Shown here: piece after piece, positions 1-7,546 of the stretch
How positions within the stretch are numbered: position 1 is the stretch's first letter
Layout of the letters: the number at the start of each line of letters is the position of its first letter
From: an uncultured Prevotella sp.
Lineage (GTDB): Bacteria; Bacteroidota; Bacteroidia; Bacteroidales; Bacteroidaceae
DNA: 64,000 nt
Assembly (NCBI GenBank): GCA_944321645.1
Contig: CALUMB010000003.1
Location: forward strand, 1 to 64,000
Reading direction: 5' to 3'
Notes under the pieces: generated by a model
Database searches by the model: none
What the model was told of the DNA's origin: nothing
What the model saw: the letters and a program-made list of their open reading frames with translations, nothing else
Made by a program: the position numbers and the translations under genes

Positions 1-114
1 GCTTACTCGCAAATCGGACATAAGATTTTCTACAAGCCGGAGGATGTGCAGCGCATCGTCCGGCTCGTGGAGGACAGGCGTAAGGATGCAGCCTATCGTG
101 GCTGTAGCATCTAA
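1..114 (+). CDS. C-terminal end of an excisionase-type HTH protein (partial)
   Basis: Only the last 37 codons are inside the window; the gene starts to the left. The visible peptide reads AYSQIGHKIFYKPEDVQRIV and then a basic tail ending RGCSI. This is the same ending as the next gene (YYQLGGKILYKESDIEKMV), so it is a second helix-turn-helix protein of the excisionase/MerR-like type (HTH_17 class) common at the ends of Bacteroidetes mobile elements. Inferred role: DNA binding, either directionality control of recombination or regulation of element genes. The paralogous pair stands in tandem, 41 bp apart. The full length cannot be judged. Confidence 0.6.
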   Translation, partial: AYSQIGHKIFYKPEDVQRIVRLVEDRRKDAAYRGCSI

Positions 115-155
115 TCAGACAATAATATGTATAACCACTAAATCCACTGTAAATT

Positions 156-458
156 ATGAACGACTTGATTCTTGCCGACCGTGAACTGGAGGTCGGCTTC
201 ATCGGAAAGCTGGATGCCTTGTTTGAAGGCATCGAAAGAATGGATGCGGGGCATAAGGCTTCGCCAAGTAACGAACAGTTCCTGACGGACAAGGAGGTGT
301 CGGCATGGCTCAAGGTGAGCCGACGTACCTTGCAAGACTACCGTAACAACGGGATGGTGTCCTACTACCAATTAGGTGGAAAAATTCTGTACAAGGAGTC
401 CGACATCGAAAAGATGGTGATGAACGGCTACAGGAACGCATACCGTTTAGAAACGTAA
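156..458 (+). CDS. helix-turn-helix (excisionase-type) DNA-binding protein
   Basis: A 100-residue protein. Residues about 45-95 form a typical HTH_17 domain: LTDKEVSAWLKVSRRTLQDYRNNGMVSYYQLGGKILYKESDIEKMV has the recognition helix SRRTLQDY, the wing YYQLGGKILY and the final SDIEKM helix. Residues 1-40 are an acidic helical leader. Proteins of this class accompany integrases in Bacteroides conjugative and mobilizable elements, where they act as excision or regulatory factors. It follows a paralogous HTH gene and converges on the RhuM-like gene, with a strong terminator between them. Role in excision is inference from context. No Shine-Dalgarno site is seen, as usual in this phylum. Confidence 0.75.
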   Translation: MNDLILADRELEVGFIGKLDALFEGIERMDAGHKASPSNEQFLTDKEVSAWLKVSRRTLQDYRNNGMVSYYQLGGKILYKESDIEKMVMNGYRNAYRLET

Positions 459-474
459 ATCTGGATGTACAAAA

Positions 475-527
475 ACAAAGAAAGCCGATGGCGACAAGTG
501 AATTGTCCGACCATCGGCTTTCTTTGT
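475..527. terminator. bidirectional intrinsic terminator
   Basis: A perfect 17-bp inverted repeat (475-491 with 511-527; arm ACAAAGAAAGCCGATGG) with a further GACAA/TTGTC pairing in the loop. It lies between the convergent HTH gene and the RhuM-like gene, so it can end both transcripts. Confidence 0.8.
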
Positions 528-548
528 GTAATGTTATATCCTTTACAG

Positions 549-923
549 CTAACACGTACACCGTGGGCTGGCTACGGATAGCGAAAAGAACAAATTTACA
601 GGCTTTTCACGACTTGCTGTGTATAGCCTTTCCATGATGAACTTTCGGAAAGCCATTGCCTCGCGGCTTCGCAACCTGAACGCCACGGCTATCACCATTT
701 CAAGGCTGTAAACGTCATAGCTTATCCCGTTGTTCTGCCGGACGTGTCGCACCGTTTCCTCTTCCGACAATTCATTGTTCTTGTAAATGGCAGCAATAGC
801 CTTGCGAACATGGCAGCCGAACACGTTGAACGCATCGGACATTTCCTGCTGCGTCATCCAGACGGGAGTGGTCGGCATAGTGACCACCCCGTTTTCAGTG
901 ATTGTGATTATTCCCCTGTCCAT
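549..923 (-). CDS. RhuM-like accessory protein of the mobile element
   Basis: A 124-residue protein opening MDRGIITITENGVVTMP, then TPVWMTQQEMSDAFNVFG, a helix-turn-helix-like stretch resembling the N-terminal part of the virulence RhuM family, and ending near REAMAFRKFIMERLY. Small proteins of this kind are frequent beside Bacteroides integrases; their biochemical role is not established. The gene overlaps the 3' end of the upstream recombinase by 29 bp, so it is the last gene of an int-int-rhuM operon. The C-terminal 20 residues (EKPVNLFFSLSVASPRCTC) look non-conserved and may be an extension caused by a lost stop. Confidence 0.6.
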   Translation of the reverse strand: MDRGIITITENGVVTMPTTPVWMTQQEMSDAFNVFGCHVRKAIAAIYKNNELSEEETVRHVRQNNGISYDVYSLEMVIAVAFRLRSREAMAFRKFIMERLYTASREKPVNLFFSLSVASPRCTC

Positions 924-2202
924 AATGTATGTTTTTGATGTTTTCCTTATCCTTGTTCCATTCCGGCATACGGAACTTGTTGCCTATGCGCTGTGTCAGT
1001 TTCTTCATGTCCTCGTCCACTTTCTGATGGGTCAGTCGGGCGTAGATTTGTGTGGTGTTCATGCTCTTGTGTCCCATCATTTGGCATACGGTTTCCAGCG
1101 GAACTCCCTGAGAGAGTGTAATCAGGGTGCCGAAATTATGTCTTGCCATATGGTAGGTAAGCCGATGTTCTATACCGCATACTTTGGCAAGTTTAGGCAT
1201 GTTGTTGGTCATGGCTGAGCGGCAGGGCATATTGAAAAGTTTGTCACTTTTCCGTTCGCACTCGTATTTTTCCATGATATTCCGTGGGACATCAAGGAGA
1301 AGTATGCTGCACTCGCTTTTTGTCTTTTGGCGTTTGAATTTTATCCAAAGATTTCCTTGGCCATCCCTACTTAGGTTGGAAACATCCAGATTGCACATAT
1401 CCGCATATGCGATGCCAGTGAACGTGCTAAAGACAAACAGGTCGCGGACAAAACACAGGAACTTTTCCCGGATAGGCGTGTTCATCAGCCTCTGCAACTC
1501 GTCCGTTGTCAGATGGCGGTGCTTCCTCAACGCCTTTTCAGGCGAGAACGAAGCAAACGGATTGTATTGGATTGTACCTTGTGCCATTGCCGTCCTTGTC
1601 ATTGTTTTCAGCATGATGATGTGGTTTTCTATGGTCATGCCTGAAAATCCTTTTTCTACACGCAAGTAATGGTCGTACTTTTCGATGAAGGCATAATCCA
1701 ATTGCTTGAGAGGGATGTCCTCAATGCCATAATGTTCACGGATAAAATTCTGAAGATTGCAATAAGATGTCTTATGACTTCTCAGAGTGCTTGGCGCACG
1801 GTTGATTCCCACACGTTTGGCAAAGTCTTCCATATACTCACGATACAGCTCCAACAGCTTCCGCTTGTGTTGCCCGATGCCGTTCACGGCGTTCTTGACA
1901 AGTTCTGCTGTGATATACCCCTGTTCGTCAAGAATTTCTTTGTAATAACGGCGTATGTCCTCTTCAAGCTTGTCTATCTTGGCATTGGTTTCTTTGGCGG
2001 TGCGGCTTTTGCCTGTCAGACGGTATGCCTTGGCATCCCACAAATCAGGTCGTACATCCATTTTCGTTGAAAACTGTGCGACCTCGGTGTTGATGGAAAT
2101 CCTGCCCATGAGCGGACACAAGCCGTTTTTCTTCACCTTTTGTCGGTTGATATAAAACAATACGGCGAAAGTATTGTAAGTGGTCTTTCTCTCCTGTCTC
2201 AT
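895..2202 (-). CDS. tyrosine recombinase (site-specific integrase), second of a tandem pair
   Basis: A 435-residue phage-integrase-family protein. Order: N-terminal arm-binding-like domain (1-105), SAM-like core-binding domain (about 110-210), catalytic domain (about 220-400). Catalytic residues seen: the lysine-bearing beta hairpin (WIKFKRQKT), HxxR in YHMARHNFGT, the HK motif in MMGHKSMNTT and the nucleophile in TQIYARL. The first arginine, normally in TGLRxxE, is absent: the motif reads FTGIAYADM. Loss of this Arg is known for CTnDOT-type integrases. Its start overlaps the stop of the other recombinase by four bases (ATGA), so the pair is translationally coupled. Likely role: integration and excision of the element to its left. 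Confidence 0.9.
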   Translation of the reverse strand: MRQERKTTYNTFAVLFYINRQKVKKNGLCPLMGRISINTEVAQFSTKMDVRPDLWDAKAYRLTGKSRTAKETNAKIDKLEEDIRRYYKEILDEQGYITAELVKNAVNGIGQHKRKLLELYREYMEDFAKRVGINRAPSTLRSHKTSYCNLQNFIREHYGIEDIPLKQLDYAFIEKYDHYLRVEKGFSGMTIENHIIMLKTMTRTAMAQGTIQYNPFASFSPEKALRKHRHLTTDELQRLMNTPIREKFLCFVRDLFVFSTFTGIAYADMCNLDVSNLSRDGQGNLWIKFKRQKTKSECSILLLDVPRNIMEKYECERKSDKLFNMPCRSAMTNNMPKLAKVCGIEHRLTYHMARHNFGTLITLSQGVPLETVCQMMGHKSMNTTQIYARLTHQKVDEDMKKLTQRIGNKFRMPEWNKDKENIKNIHYGQGNNHNH

Positions 2203-3482
2203 GGTTTCATCCTTTTGGTACGTTTGATTTGGGATGTTGGAATAACAACTTCCGCCCTTTCATTGTCTGTCAACTCGAACTTGTTACCGATACGTTCTTG
2301 CAACCTGCCCATATCCTCGCTTACCTTGTCATTGGTAAGATGCGCATAAATTTGTGTAGCCCTCCAGTCGCGATGCCCCATCAATTCGCGTACCGTATCA
2401 AGCGGAACTCCCTGAGAAAGAGTGATTACCGAGGCATAGGTATGTCTTGCCTGATGAAAGGTCACCCGGCGTTCGATTCCGCATATTGACGCTATCTTTT
2501 TCAAATTGATGTTCGTCTTGCTGCAACTGAGCATCGGGAAAAGTCTGCCATTAGGAGCTATGCCACGGTACTTGTCAATAAGTTCCAATGGCAAATCCAG
2601 CAATGGAATATGGAAAGGCGTTCCTGTCTTTCTACGCGCACTATGAATCCACCATATCCCGTCCTCCGCTTTCAAAAGGTTCTTTTGGGTGAGATTGCGT
2701 ATGTCGCTGAAGGCGATGCCTGTGAACGCGGAAAAGAGAAACACGTCACGCACAAGATTGAGGTTCGGTTTCGGCAATGGAGTGTTCATCATCTGTTCCA
2801 GTTCCTTTTCAGAAAGGAACTTCGGAACAATCTGCGGATAATCAAACGTATAACCGTTAAAAGGGTCTTTACGCAAAAGTCCGTCATTGAGTGCCGACTT
2901 GATGACGCTGCGCAAGCGTCCGATAATGTTGTTCACTGTTCCCAATGCCATTTTCAGGTCTGCACGGAGATAGAGGTCAAAAGAGGAAACGAAGGACGGA
3001 GTGAGAGCTTGAAATGGCATATCCTTAACATGATATTTCTGCCTGAGAAAATTTTTCAAGTGGTTCAATGCCACACCATACCGCTTATAAGTTTCCACTT
3101 TACGGTTTGTGCCGACTTTCTCGTAAAACCGTTCATTACATTTGCCATAAAACGATACAAGGGTTTCCTGCTCGGATGAGATGCCCTGAAAGGCATTTTT
3201 CACTTCCAACGCTGATACGGTTTCCTTTTTCGCCAACAAATCCTTGTAAGCGGAATGGATGTCCAGTGAAATCCTGTCAAGCTCCTTGTTGGTGGCTGCG
3301 GCTGGCTTGCTTTTGCCCACAGCCCTTCCTGACTTGACATTCCACAGAGTGGGAATAACATAAACTTTGGTGCTGAACTGCACCATTGACTTGCCGATAC
3401 GGATTCGTCCCAAGACAGGCACCGTCCCATCGGCTCTTTCCTCGTTCTTTTTGAGGTAAAACGTTACTTTTAATTCTTCCAT
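2199..3482 (-). CDS. tyrosine recombinase (site-specific integrase), first of a tandem pair
   Basis: A 427-residue protein with the same layout as its downstream partner and clear similarity throughout (for example both share ITLSQGVPL before the last motif). Catalytic features: FHQARHTYAS (HxxR), LMGHRDWRATQIYAHL (H and Tyr nucleophile). The Arg I position is again missing (FTGIAFSDIRNL). It is the promoter-proximal gene of the int-int-rhuM operon and reads away from tRNA-Lys, whose 3' end is about 485 bp upstream. Tandem recombinase pairs of this type are known on Bacteroidetes elements; whether both enzymes are needed here cannot be seen. Confidence 0.9.
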   Translation of the reverse strand: MEELKVTFYLKKNEERADGTVPVLGRIRIGKSMVQFSTKVYVIPTLWNVKSGRAVGKSKPAAATNKELDRISLDIHSAYKDLLAKKETVSALEVKNAFQGISSEQETLVSFYGKCNERFYEKVGTNRKVETYKRYGVALNHLKNFLRQKYHVKDMPFQALTPSFVSSFDLYLRADLKMALGTVNNIIGRLRSVIKSALNDGLLRKDPFNGYTFDYPQIVPKFLSEKELEQMMNTPLPKPNLNLVRDVFLFSAFTGIAFSDIRNLTQKNLLKAEDGIWWIHSARRKTGTPFHIPLLDLPLELIDKYRGIAPNGRLFPMLSCSKTNINLKKIASICGIERRVTFHQARHTYASVITLSQGVPLDTVRELMGHRDWRATQIYAHLTNDKVSEDMGRLQERIGNKFELTDNERAEVVIPTSQIKRTKRMKP

Positions 3483-3511
3483 AAACAGCTCTATTTTTTG
3501 TTCGCAAAATT

Positions 3512-3679
3512 ACAGTCAATAGAGCTAATCATCCGTTTGCAGAATGGTGCGGACGAGTGCAAGAAAATCCATTGAGAAACTATTTTAACCCATTATGGAA
3601 AGGAAAGCCTCACAAGCAGGCTAAACCGTTGTCCTACAGCACTGCTGAAAGGATTTTGGAGTGGCTTCTTTCGCCATAA
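3512..3679 (+). pseudogene. possible 3' remnant of a disrupted gene
   Basis: An open frame without its own start runs to a stop at 3677. The final segment reads NPLRNYFNPLWKGKPHKQAK, then PLSYSTAERILEWLLSP, which has the residue mix of real protein rather than of a shadow frame. It points outward from the integrase end, as expected for the tail of a chromosomal gene cut by insertion of the element, or for a decayed element gene. I do not recognise the family. It could also be chance. Confidence 0.3.
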
Positions 3680-3891
3680 ACAGGTAATGCATTCGTAACG
3701 GAAAGCTTGCATATATCCGCTGCATCTTGCTTTTTTGCCACTTGGCAGCGATAAGAAGAAAATGGAAGTTTACACGTGTGATTCAGTGAGTTACGTTATT
3801 TGTCGCAATCTTGCTTTTTTGATGCTCGATTTAGTAACGAATAATCTTCATAGGGTGGCTTTTCAAGGTCATTTCCCTGTCGCCACAGGGT

Positions 3892-3930
3892 AAGAAAAAA
3901 GCTCCCTAATCTGTTGGATTAGAGAGCTTT
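3892..3930 (-). terminator. terminator of tRNA-Lys
   Basis: Arms AAAGCTC (3898-3904) and GAGCTTT (3924-3930), extended by CTAATC/GATTAG after one mismatch, with a TGTTG loop. Read on the minus strand the hairpin is followed by six T. It lies 37 bp beyond the tRNA 3' end. Confidence 0.8.
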
Positions 3931-3966
3931 GTCTTTGTTTGTCAGGAGCTTGTCTTTTCTCCTCAG

Positions 3967-4039
3967 TGATCCGCTTGGGGTTCGAACCCAAGACCCCAAC
4001 ATTAAAAGTGTTGTGCTCTACCAACTGAGCTAGCGGATC
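3967..4039 (-). tRNA. tRNA-Lys (UUU)
   Basis: A 73-nt cloverleaf on the minus strand. The acceptor stem is GATCCGC/GCGGATC, the D arm GCTCAGTTGGTAGAGC, the anticodon loop CTTTTAA gives UUU, and the T arm TTGGG-TTCGAAC-CCCAA is perfect. The discriminator base is A and CCA is not encoded. The integrase genes lie on its 3' side, the usual geometry for tRNA-targeting elements, but a terminator directly follows the tRNA, so the insertion point would be beyond that. Confidence 0.97.
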
Positions 4040-4077
4040 AGCCGCTTTGGGATGATGCCCAATATCCGTAAGCGAGT

Positions 4078-4110
4078 GCAAAGGTACGATGTTTTTTTGA
4101 AACCACCAAA
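4078..4110 (-). promoter_or_regulatory. promoter of tRNA-Lys
   Basis: On the minus strand TTTG (4107-4110), a 20-bp spacer and TACCTTTGC (4078-4086) match the Bacteroidetes primary sigma consensus TTTG/TAnnTTTG, 39 bp before the tRNA. Confidence 0.75.
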
Positions 4111-4282
4111 TATTCGGATAAGAATTTGTCGGCGGCGGAATCGACCAGCAATCAATGTTGAATTAACCAACTGGTAAGATAAAATCAATTTGTAAGTCAG
4201 AGCAGAATTAACTATCAAGTCGGATCAAATTTAATCCGCAGGTCGGAGCGGGGGCAACCAACAGGTAAATCTGGGCGGGAGG

Positions 4283-4771
4283 TTAGAGCCGCTTTATCCT
4301 AATGCCGACGTTTTCAATGCCGGGGAGTATCTCCCGCTTCATTCTATGGCGGACTGTGATTACGAGTGAGTCGCCTTGCTTGACGTGCGTTTGTGGCAAG
4401 TGCAGCGTGTACTGATGGTTTGCAAGTCCGTTGCCGCAGAGTTCTCCTTTGGCGTCGGTCAGTTGCAGGTGGAGTGTGTCGCTTCGGACTGTTCCTGCAT
4501 TTGCGTGCCGTGGGTTGGTTGGTATGGTGCTGCGGTCGACGATTACGCTTATTGCTGTGTAGGGGTAGTTGCTGTTTGCCCTTAGCCCAAGTTCGATGGC
4601 GTAGGTGGCATCTGCAGTCGCGCTTGGCACGTGGAAAGTGGCTGTGTCGGCTCTGTCCCATCCGTCCATGGCCGTATATCGGTCGTAGGCGGTGTTGCCT
4701 GTGCAGGCAGCCACGATGGCCGCCACTGTGAGCGCGGCCATCGTGGTCAGTGCGAGTTTACCTGTTGGCAT
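4283..4771 (-). CDS. gldH: gliding motility lipoprotein GldH
   Basis: A 162-residue lipoprotein. The signal peptide MPTGKLALTTMAALTVAAIV ends in the lipobox IVAAC (Cys23). The mature part AYDRYTAMDGWDRADTATF, then YAIELGLRANSNYPYTAISV and RSDTLHLQLTDAKGELCGNG, is the usual GldH pattern of short beta strands. GldH belongs to the gliding/type IX secretion-linked Gld set but is also kept in non-motile Bacteroidales. The frame is open for 97 codons further upstream, but that part is the out-of-frame shadow of the PSP1 gene, so the start at 4771, directly before the signal peptide, is chosen. It overlaps the PSP1 gene by 14 bp, as last gene of the holB operon. Confidence 0.85.
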   Translation of the reverse strand: MPTGKLALTTMAALTVAAIVAACTGNTAYDRYTAMDGWDRADTATFHVPSATADATYAIELGLRANSNYPYTAISVIVDRSTIPTNPRHANAGTVRSDTLHLQLTDAKGELCGNGLANHQYTLHLPQTHVKQGDSLVITVRHRMKREILPGIENVGIRIKRL

Positions 4772-6170
4772 CTTCTTTCGGTGCGTTTTTTTGTTGTGCA
4801 GGCTGGCTTTTTTGCGCAGGTTTGTTTGGCTGTTGCTGCTGTGTTGTGCGTGGGGGGCGTTGCTGTTTGCCTGTGTTGCGTGGCTGGCGCGGCCTTTCGG
4901 CGCGTTGCTGCTGTGCGCCGTCTTGTTGCCTGTCGGCAGCTTGCGCCCTTTGTTGGCGCGGCTGCTGTGGCTGTTTGCGTTCAGCGTGTTCTGCCTTGGG
5001 TTGCTGGCCGTTTTTTGCAGCGGCTTGTGGCTGTTGCCTGTCGGCTGTTGCCGATGCGTCACGGTTAGGCTTTGCCGGCTTCTTCTTTTTCTTTTTCGCT
5101 TTGTCGAAGCGCGTGATGTTTTCGTTTGCCAGCAGGTCGATGGGGCGTTTCGCCTCTTTCTGCTTACCGTCTTCTTGCAGCGATGCAGGCTTTTCGCCGC
5201 GCCGGTTCATCTCGATTATGGCCTTTGCGCGTTCGGCACTTATGGTCTCGGTGTTGGCGGCGATGTTTTTGTCGGTGGAGTAGGTGACCATGCCTGTGAG
5301 TATGTCGCTCTTGAAGAGGTGGTACTCTGCGTCTTGTGTGAAGAGCGTTACCTCTTTGCTTGGCAGGCGGCGACCCGCCTCGACATAGTTGTCCACCTCG
5401 TAGTTGAGGCAGCACTTAAGCTTTGCGCACATTCCCGCCAGCTTCTGCGGGTTGAGCGAAATGTCTTGGAATCGTGCGGCGTTGGTGCTCACGCTCACGA
5501 AATTCTTCATCCACGTGGCGCAGCACAGCTCACGTCCGCACGGCCCTGTGCCGCCTATGCGCCCGGCCTCTTGCCTGGCTCCAATCTGCTTCATCTCGAT
5601 GCGCACGTGGAAAGTCTCTGCCAGCACCTTTATGAGCTGGCGGAAGTCCACGCGCTCGTCGGCTATGTAGTAGAAAATGGCCTTGTTGCAGTCTCCTTGG
5701 TACTCCACGTCGCCGATCTTCATTTGCAGTCCGAGCCTTTTTGCTATCTCGCGGCTCTCTATCATCGTGCCGTGCTCCCGCGACTTGGCCTCTTCGTACT
5801 TCTCCATGTCTACAGGGCGGGCTATGCGGTAGATGCGCTTTATGTCGTCGGGAGACTTTATGTTGGCCTTCTTCAGTTGCATCTTGACGAGCCTTCCGGT
5901 GAGCGTCACCACGCCGATGTCGTGGCCCGGATTTGCCTCTACGGCCACGATGTCGCCTTTTTTCAGCTCCAGGTGGTTCACGTTGTGGTAGTAGCCCTTG
6001 CGTGTGTGCTTAAACTGCACTTCCACGAGGTCTGTGCTGTCGGCGTTGTCGGGAATGTCTGCCAGCCAGTCGTAGGTGTTCAGTTGGCGGTCTTGGCGTC
6101 CCACGGCGTCCTTGCAGAGTCCTCGGTCGCAGTCGTGGCATATTTCAAAGTCTTTATCGTTGCGGTTCAT
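4758..6170 (-). CDS. PSP1/RicT-like protein with a long disordered basic tail
   Basis: A 470-residue protein. Residues 1-25 carry a cysteine motif (CHDCDRGLC), followed by a PSP1 domain with GPCGRELCCATW and AGMCAKLKCCLNYE, the cysteine set that in Bacillus RicT (YaaT) takes part in Fe-S binding of the RicAFT complex affecting RNase Y. Function in Bacteroidetes is not known to me. From about residue 355 to the end the chain is low complexity: a run of seven lysines, then Gln/Pro/Arg/Ala-rich sequence of about 110 residues. The start at MNRNDKDFEICHDCD is chosen because the frame upstream is a shadow of holB. Gene order holB - PSP1 - gldH is typical of the order Bacteroidales. Confidence 0.88.
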   Translation of the reverse strand: MNRNDKDFEICHDCDRGLCKDAVGRQDRQLNTYDWLADIPDNADSTDLVEVQFKHTRKGYYHNVNHLELKKGDIVAVEANPGHDIGVVTLTGRLVKMQLKKANIKSPDDIKRIYRIARPVDMEKYEEAKSREHGTMIESREIAKRLGLQMKIGDVEYQGDCNKAIFYYIADERVDFRQLIKVLAETFHVRIEMKQIGARQEAGRIGGTGPCGRELCCATWMKNFVSVSTNAARFQDISLNPQKLAGMCAKLKCCLNYEVDNYVEAGRRLPSKEVTLFTQDAEYHLFKSDILTGMVTYSTDKNIAANTETISAERAKAIIEMNRRGEKPASLQEDGKQKEAKRPIDLLANENITRFDKAKKKKKKPAKPNRDASATADRQQPQAAAKNGQQPKAEHAERKQPQQPRQQRAQAADRQQDGAQQQRAERPRQPRNTGKQQRPPRTTQQQQPNKPAQKSQPAQQKNAPKEDANR

Positions 6171-6223
6171 ATTTTTTCCTTTTTTTATTTTATTGTAGGT
6201 GGAGTAGGTGAGGTGGGTGGCGT

Positions 6224-7363
6224 TCACTTTGCCAGTAGCAGCACGATCATTTGCAGTGCCATGTCGAAGAACACTATCTTGGCGTTGGCATTTTGTCCGA
6301 TGTCGCGTATGGCCTTGTTTCCCAAGTCTGTGATTTGCAGGATGTTGTTCTCGTTTACGAAGCGTGCGAAGTTGCGTGCGAAGTCCTCCTCGCGTTGCGT
6401 CATGTAGACAATCTCCGGCTTTTGGAAGTTGTACATGAAGTTTTCGCGTGCCATACGCATGAAGTAGGTGAGGAAGCGTTTCTGCTTCTCGCGCCCGAAG
6501 CCCTGCATGGTTTCGCTCCACCGCTTCAGTTCCTTCACGTTGCGCATATATGCAAGGCGCATCAGTTGAATGAACATATCGAGGAACAGTTCGTTTTCGT
6601 TGCCCGCCTCGAGGGCTTCGATGGCCTGCAGCCAGCTGCCTCCGCTCATGCGTGCTATGCGTGCGGCTGTGTTGCCGTCGATGCCTCGCCTTGCTGTCAG
6701 TGCTTGCCGGATCTCGTCGTCGCCAATGCGCCTGATGTCGATGCGTTGCGTTCGGCTGCGTATGGTGTCGAGCAGCTTGTCCGGCTCTTCGCTCACCATT
6801 ACGAACACCGTCCGGCTTGGTGGTTCCTCGATGAGTTTCAGCAGCTTGTTGGCGCATTCTTGGTTCATGCGCTCCGGCAGCCAGATTACCGACACCTTGT
6901 AGCCGCCTTGGCTTGACTTTAGGCTGAGCTTGCGTGCCAGTTCGTCGCTTTCGCCCGCCGTGATGATGGCCTGCTGGTTTTCGCCGCCCATCATTTCGAG
7001 CCATTGGTTCATGGTGAAGTAAGGCCCGCCGGCGAGCAGTTGCCGCCACTGCCGCGCGAAGTCGTCGCTCACGGGCTTGTGCTCCGCGCTCATCGATGGC
7101 AACTTTATCGTTGGGAACGTGAAGTGCAGGTCTGGGTGCTCCCATTTGCCTGCCATCTTGCACTGCCGGCACTCGCCGCAAGAGTCGTCAGCGCCGTCGT
7201 GCCGTTCGCACAGCAGGTAGGAGGCGAAAGCCAGCGCCAGAGCCATCTTGCCGCTGCCCTCGGGGCCGCAAAGCATCAGCGCATGGGGCAGGCGGCCTTC
7301 TGCCACCAGCCCTGTCAGCCTTTTCGCGGCCTCATCCTGGCCTATCACATCCGTGAATTTCAT
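6224..7363 (-). CDS. holB: DNA polymerase III, delta-prime-type clamp-loader subunit
   Basis: A 379-residue AAA+ protein of the DnaX/HolB class. Walker A GPEGSGKMAL at 33-42; zinc cysteines C52, C62, C65 and C68 (CERHDGADDSCGECRQC); ANKLLKLIEEPP is the classical delta-prime helix and SRTQ the degenerate sensor region. Role: clamp loading in DNA replication. The C-terminal half (about 230-379) is longer than in E. coli but normal for Bacteroidetes. It stands 53 bp upstream of the PSP1 gene, same strand, and 183 bp downstream of metF, from which it is separated by two copies of a hairpin repeat. Confidence 0.9.
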   Translation of the reverse strand: MKFTDVIGQDEAAKRLTGLVAEGRLPHALMLCGPEGSGKMALALAFASYLLCERHDGADDSCGECRQCKMAGKWEHPDLHFTFPTIKLPSMSAEHKPVSDDFARQWRQLLAGGPYFTMNQWLEMMGGENQQAIITAGESDELARKLSLKSSQGGYKVSVIWLPERMNQECANKLLKLIEEPPSRTVFVMVSEEPDKLLDTIRSRTQRIDIRRIGDDEIRQALTARRGIDGNTAARIARMSGGSWLQAIEALEAGNENELFLDMFIQLMRLAYMRNVKELKRWSETMQGFGREKQKRFLTYFMRMARENFMYNFQKPEIVYMTQREEDFARNFARFVNENNILQITDLGNKAIRDIGQNANAKIVFFDMALQMIVLLLAK

Positions 7364-7381
7364 ATTTTAAAAGCCCCTCTT

Positions 7382-7498
7382 CCCGCCCCTCTCCCGTCTC
7401 CTCTGTGGGGAGAGGTCGCTGCGCCGATGGCGGTGGCGGAGGGATACCCCGCCCCTCTCCCGTCTCCCCTGTGGGGAGAGGCCGCTGCGCCGATGGCG
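7382..7498. repeat. two tandem copies of a 51-bp hairpin-forming repeat
   Basis: Copies at 7382-7432 and 7448-7498 differ at only two positions (period 66 bp). Each contains CCCCTCTCCC...GGGAGAGG, so each can fold into a stem. They fill the gap between metF and holB. A related CCCCTCTCG/CGAGAGGGG hairpin is at 43862-43893. Confidence 0.85.
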
Positions 7499-7546
7499 AG
7501 GGGAAGAGGCATATTCTTTTAATTTTTAATTTTTAACTTTTAATTC

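Larger units (their letters stand above)
3483..3966. other. intergenic region between integrase and tRNA-Lys
   Basis: This is where the boundary of the mobile element should lie. It holds a truncated plus-strand reading frame (3512-3679), a short hairpin (CCCTGT at 3875-3880 with ACAGGG at 3885-3890) and the terminator of the tRNA gene. No direct repeat of the tRNA 3' end is seen elsewhere in the window, so the attachment site cannot be placed; the other element end must lie outside. Confidence 0.5.

Noticed and set aside
3869..4081. 70-codon minus-strand frame over tRNA-Lys
   Set aside because: Reads DPLAQLVEHNTFNVGVLGSN, the well-known false protein made by translating a tRNA gene.
4692..6407. 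Long plus-strand open frame (571 codons) opposite the PSP1-like gene
   Set aside because: It is the antisense shadow of a GC-rich, Gln/Ala-rich gene; its translation is Cys/Leu/Val-rich nonsense without motifs.
6171..7181. N-terminal extension of the PSP1 frame across holB
   Set aside because: The extension is Arg/His-rich and out of frame with the real holB gene; the PSP1 protein starts at 6170.
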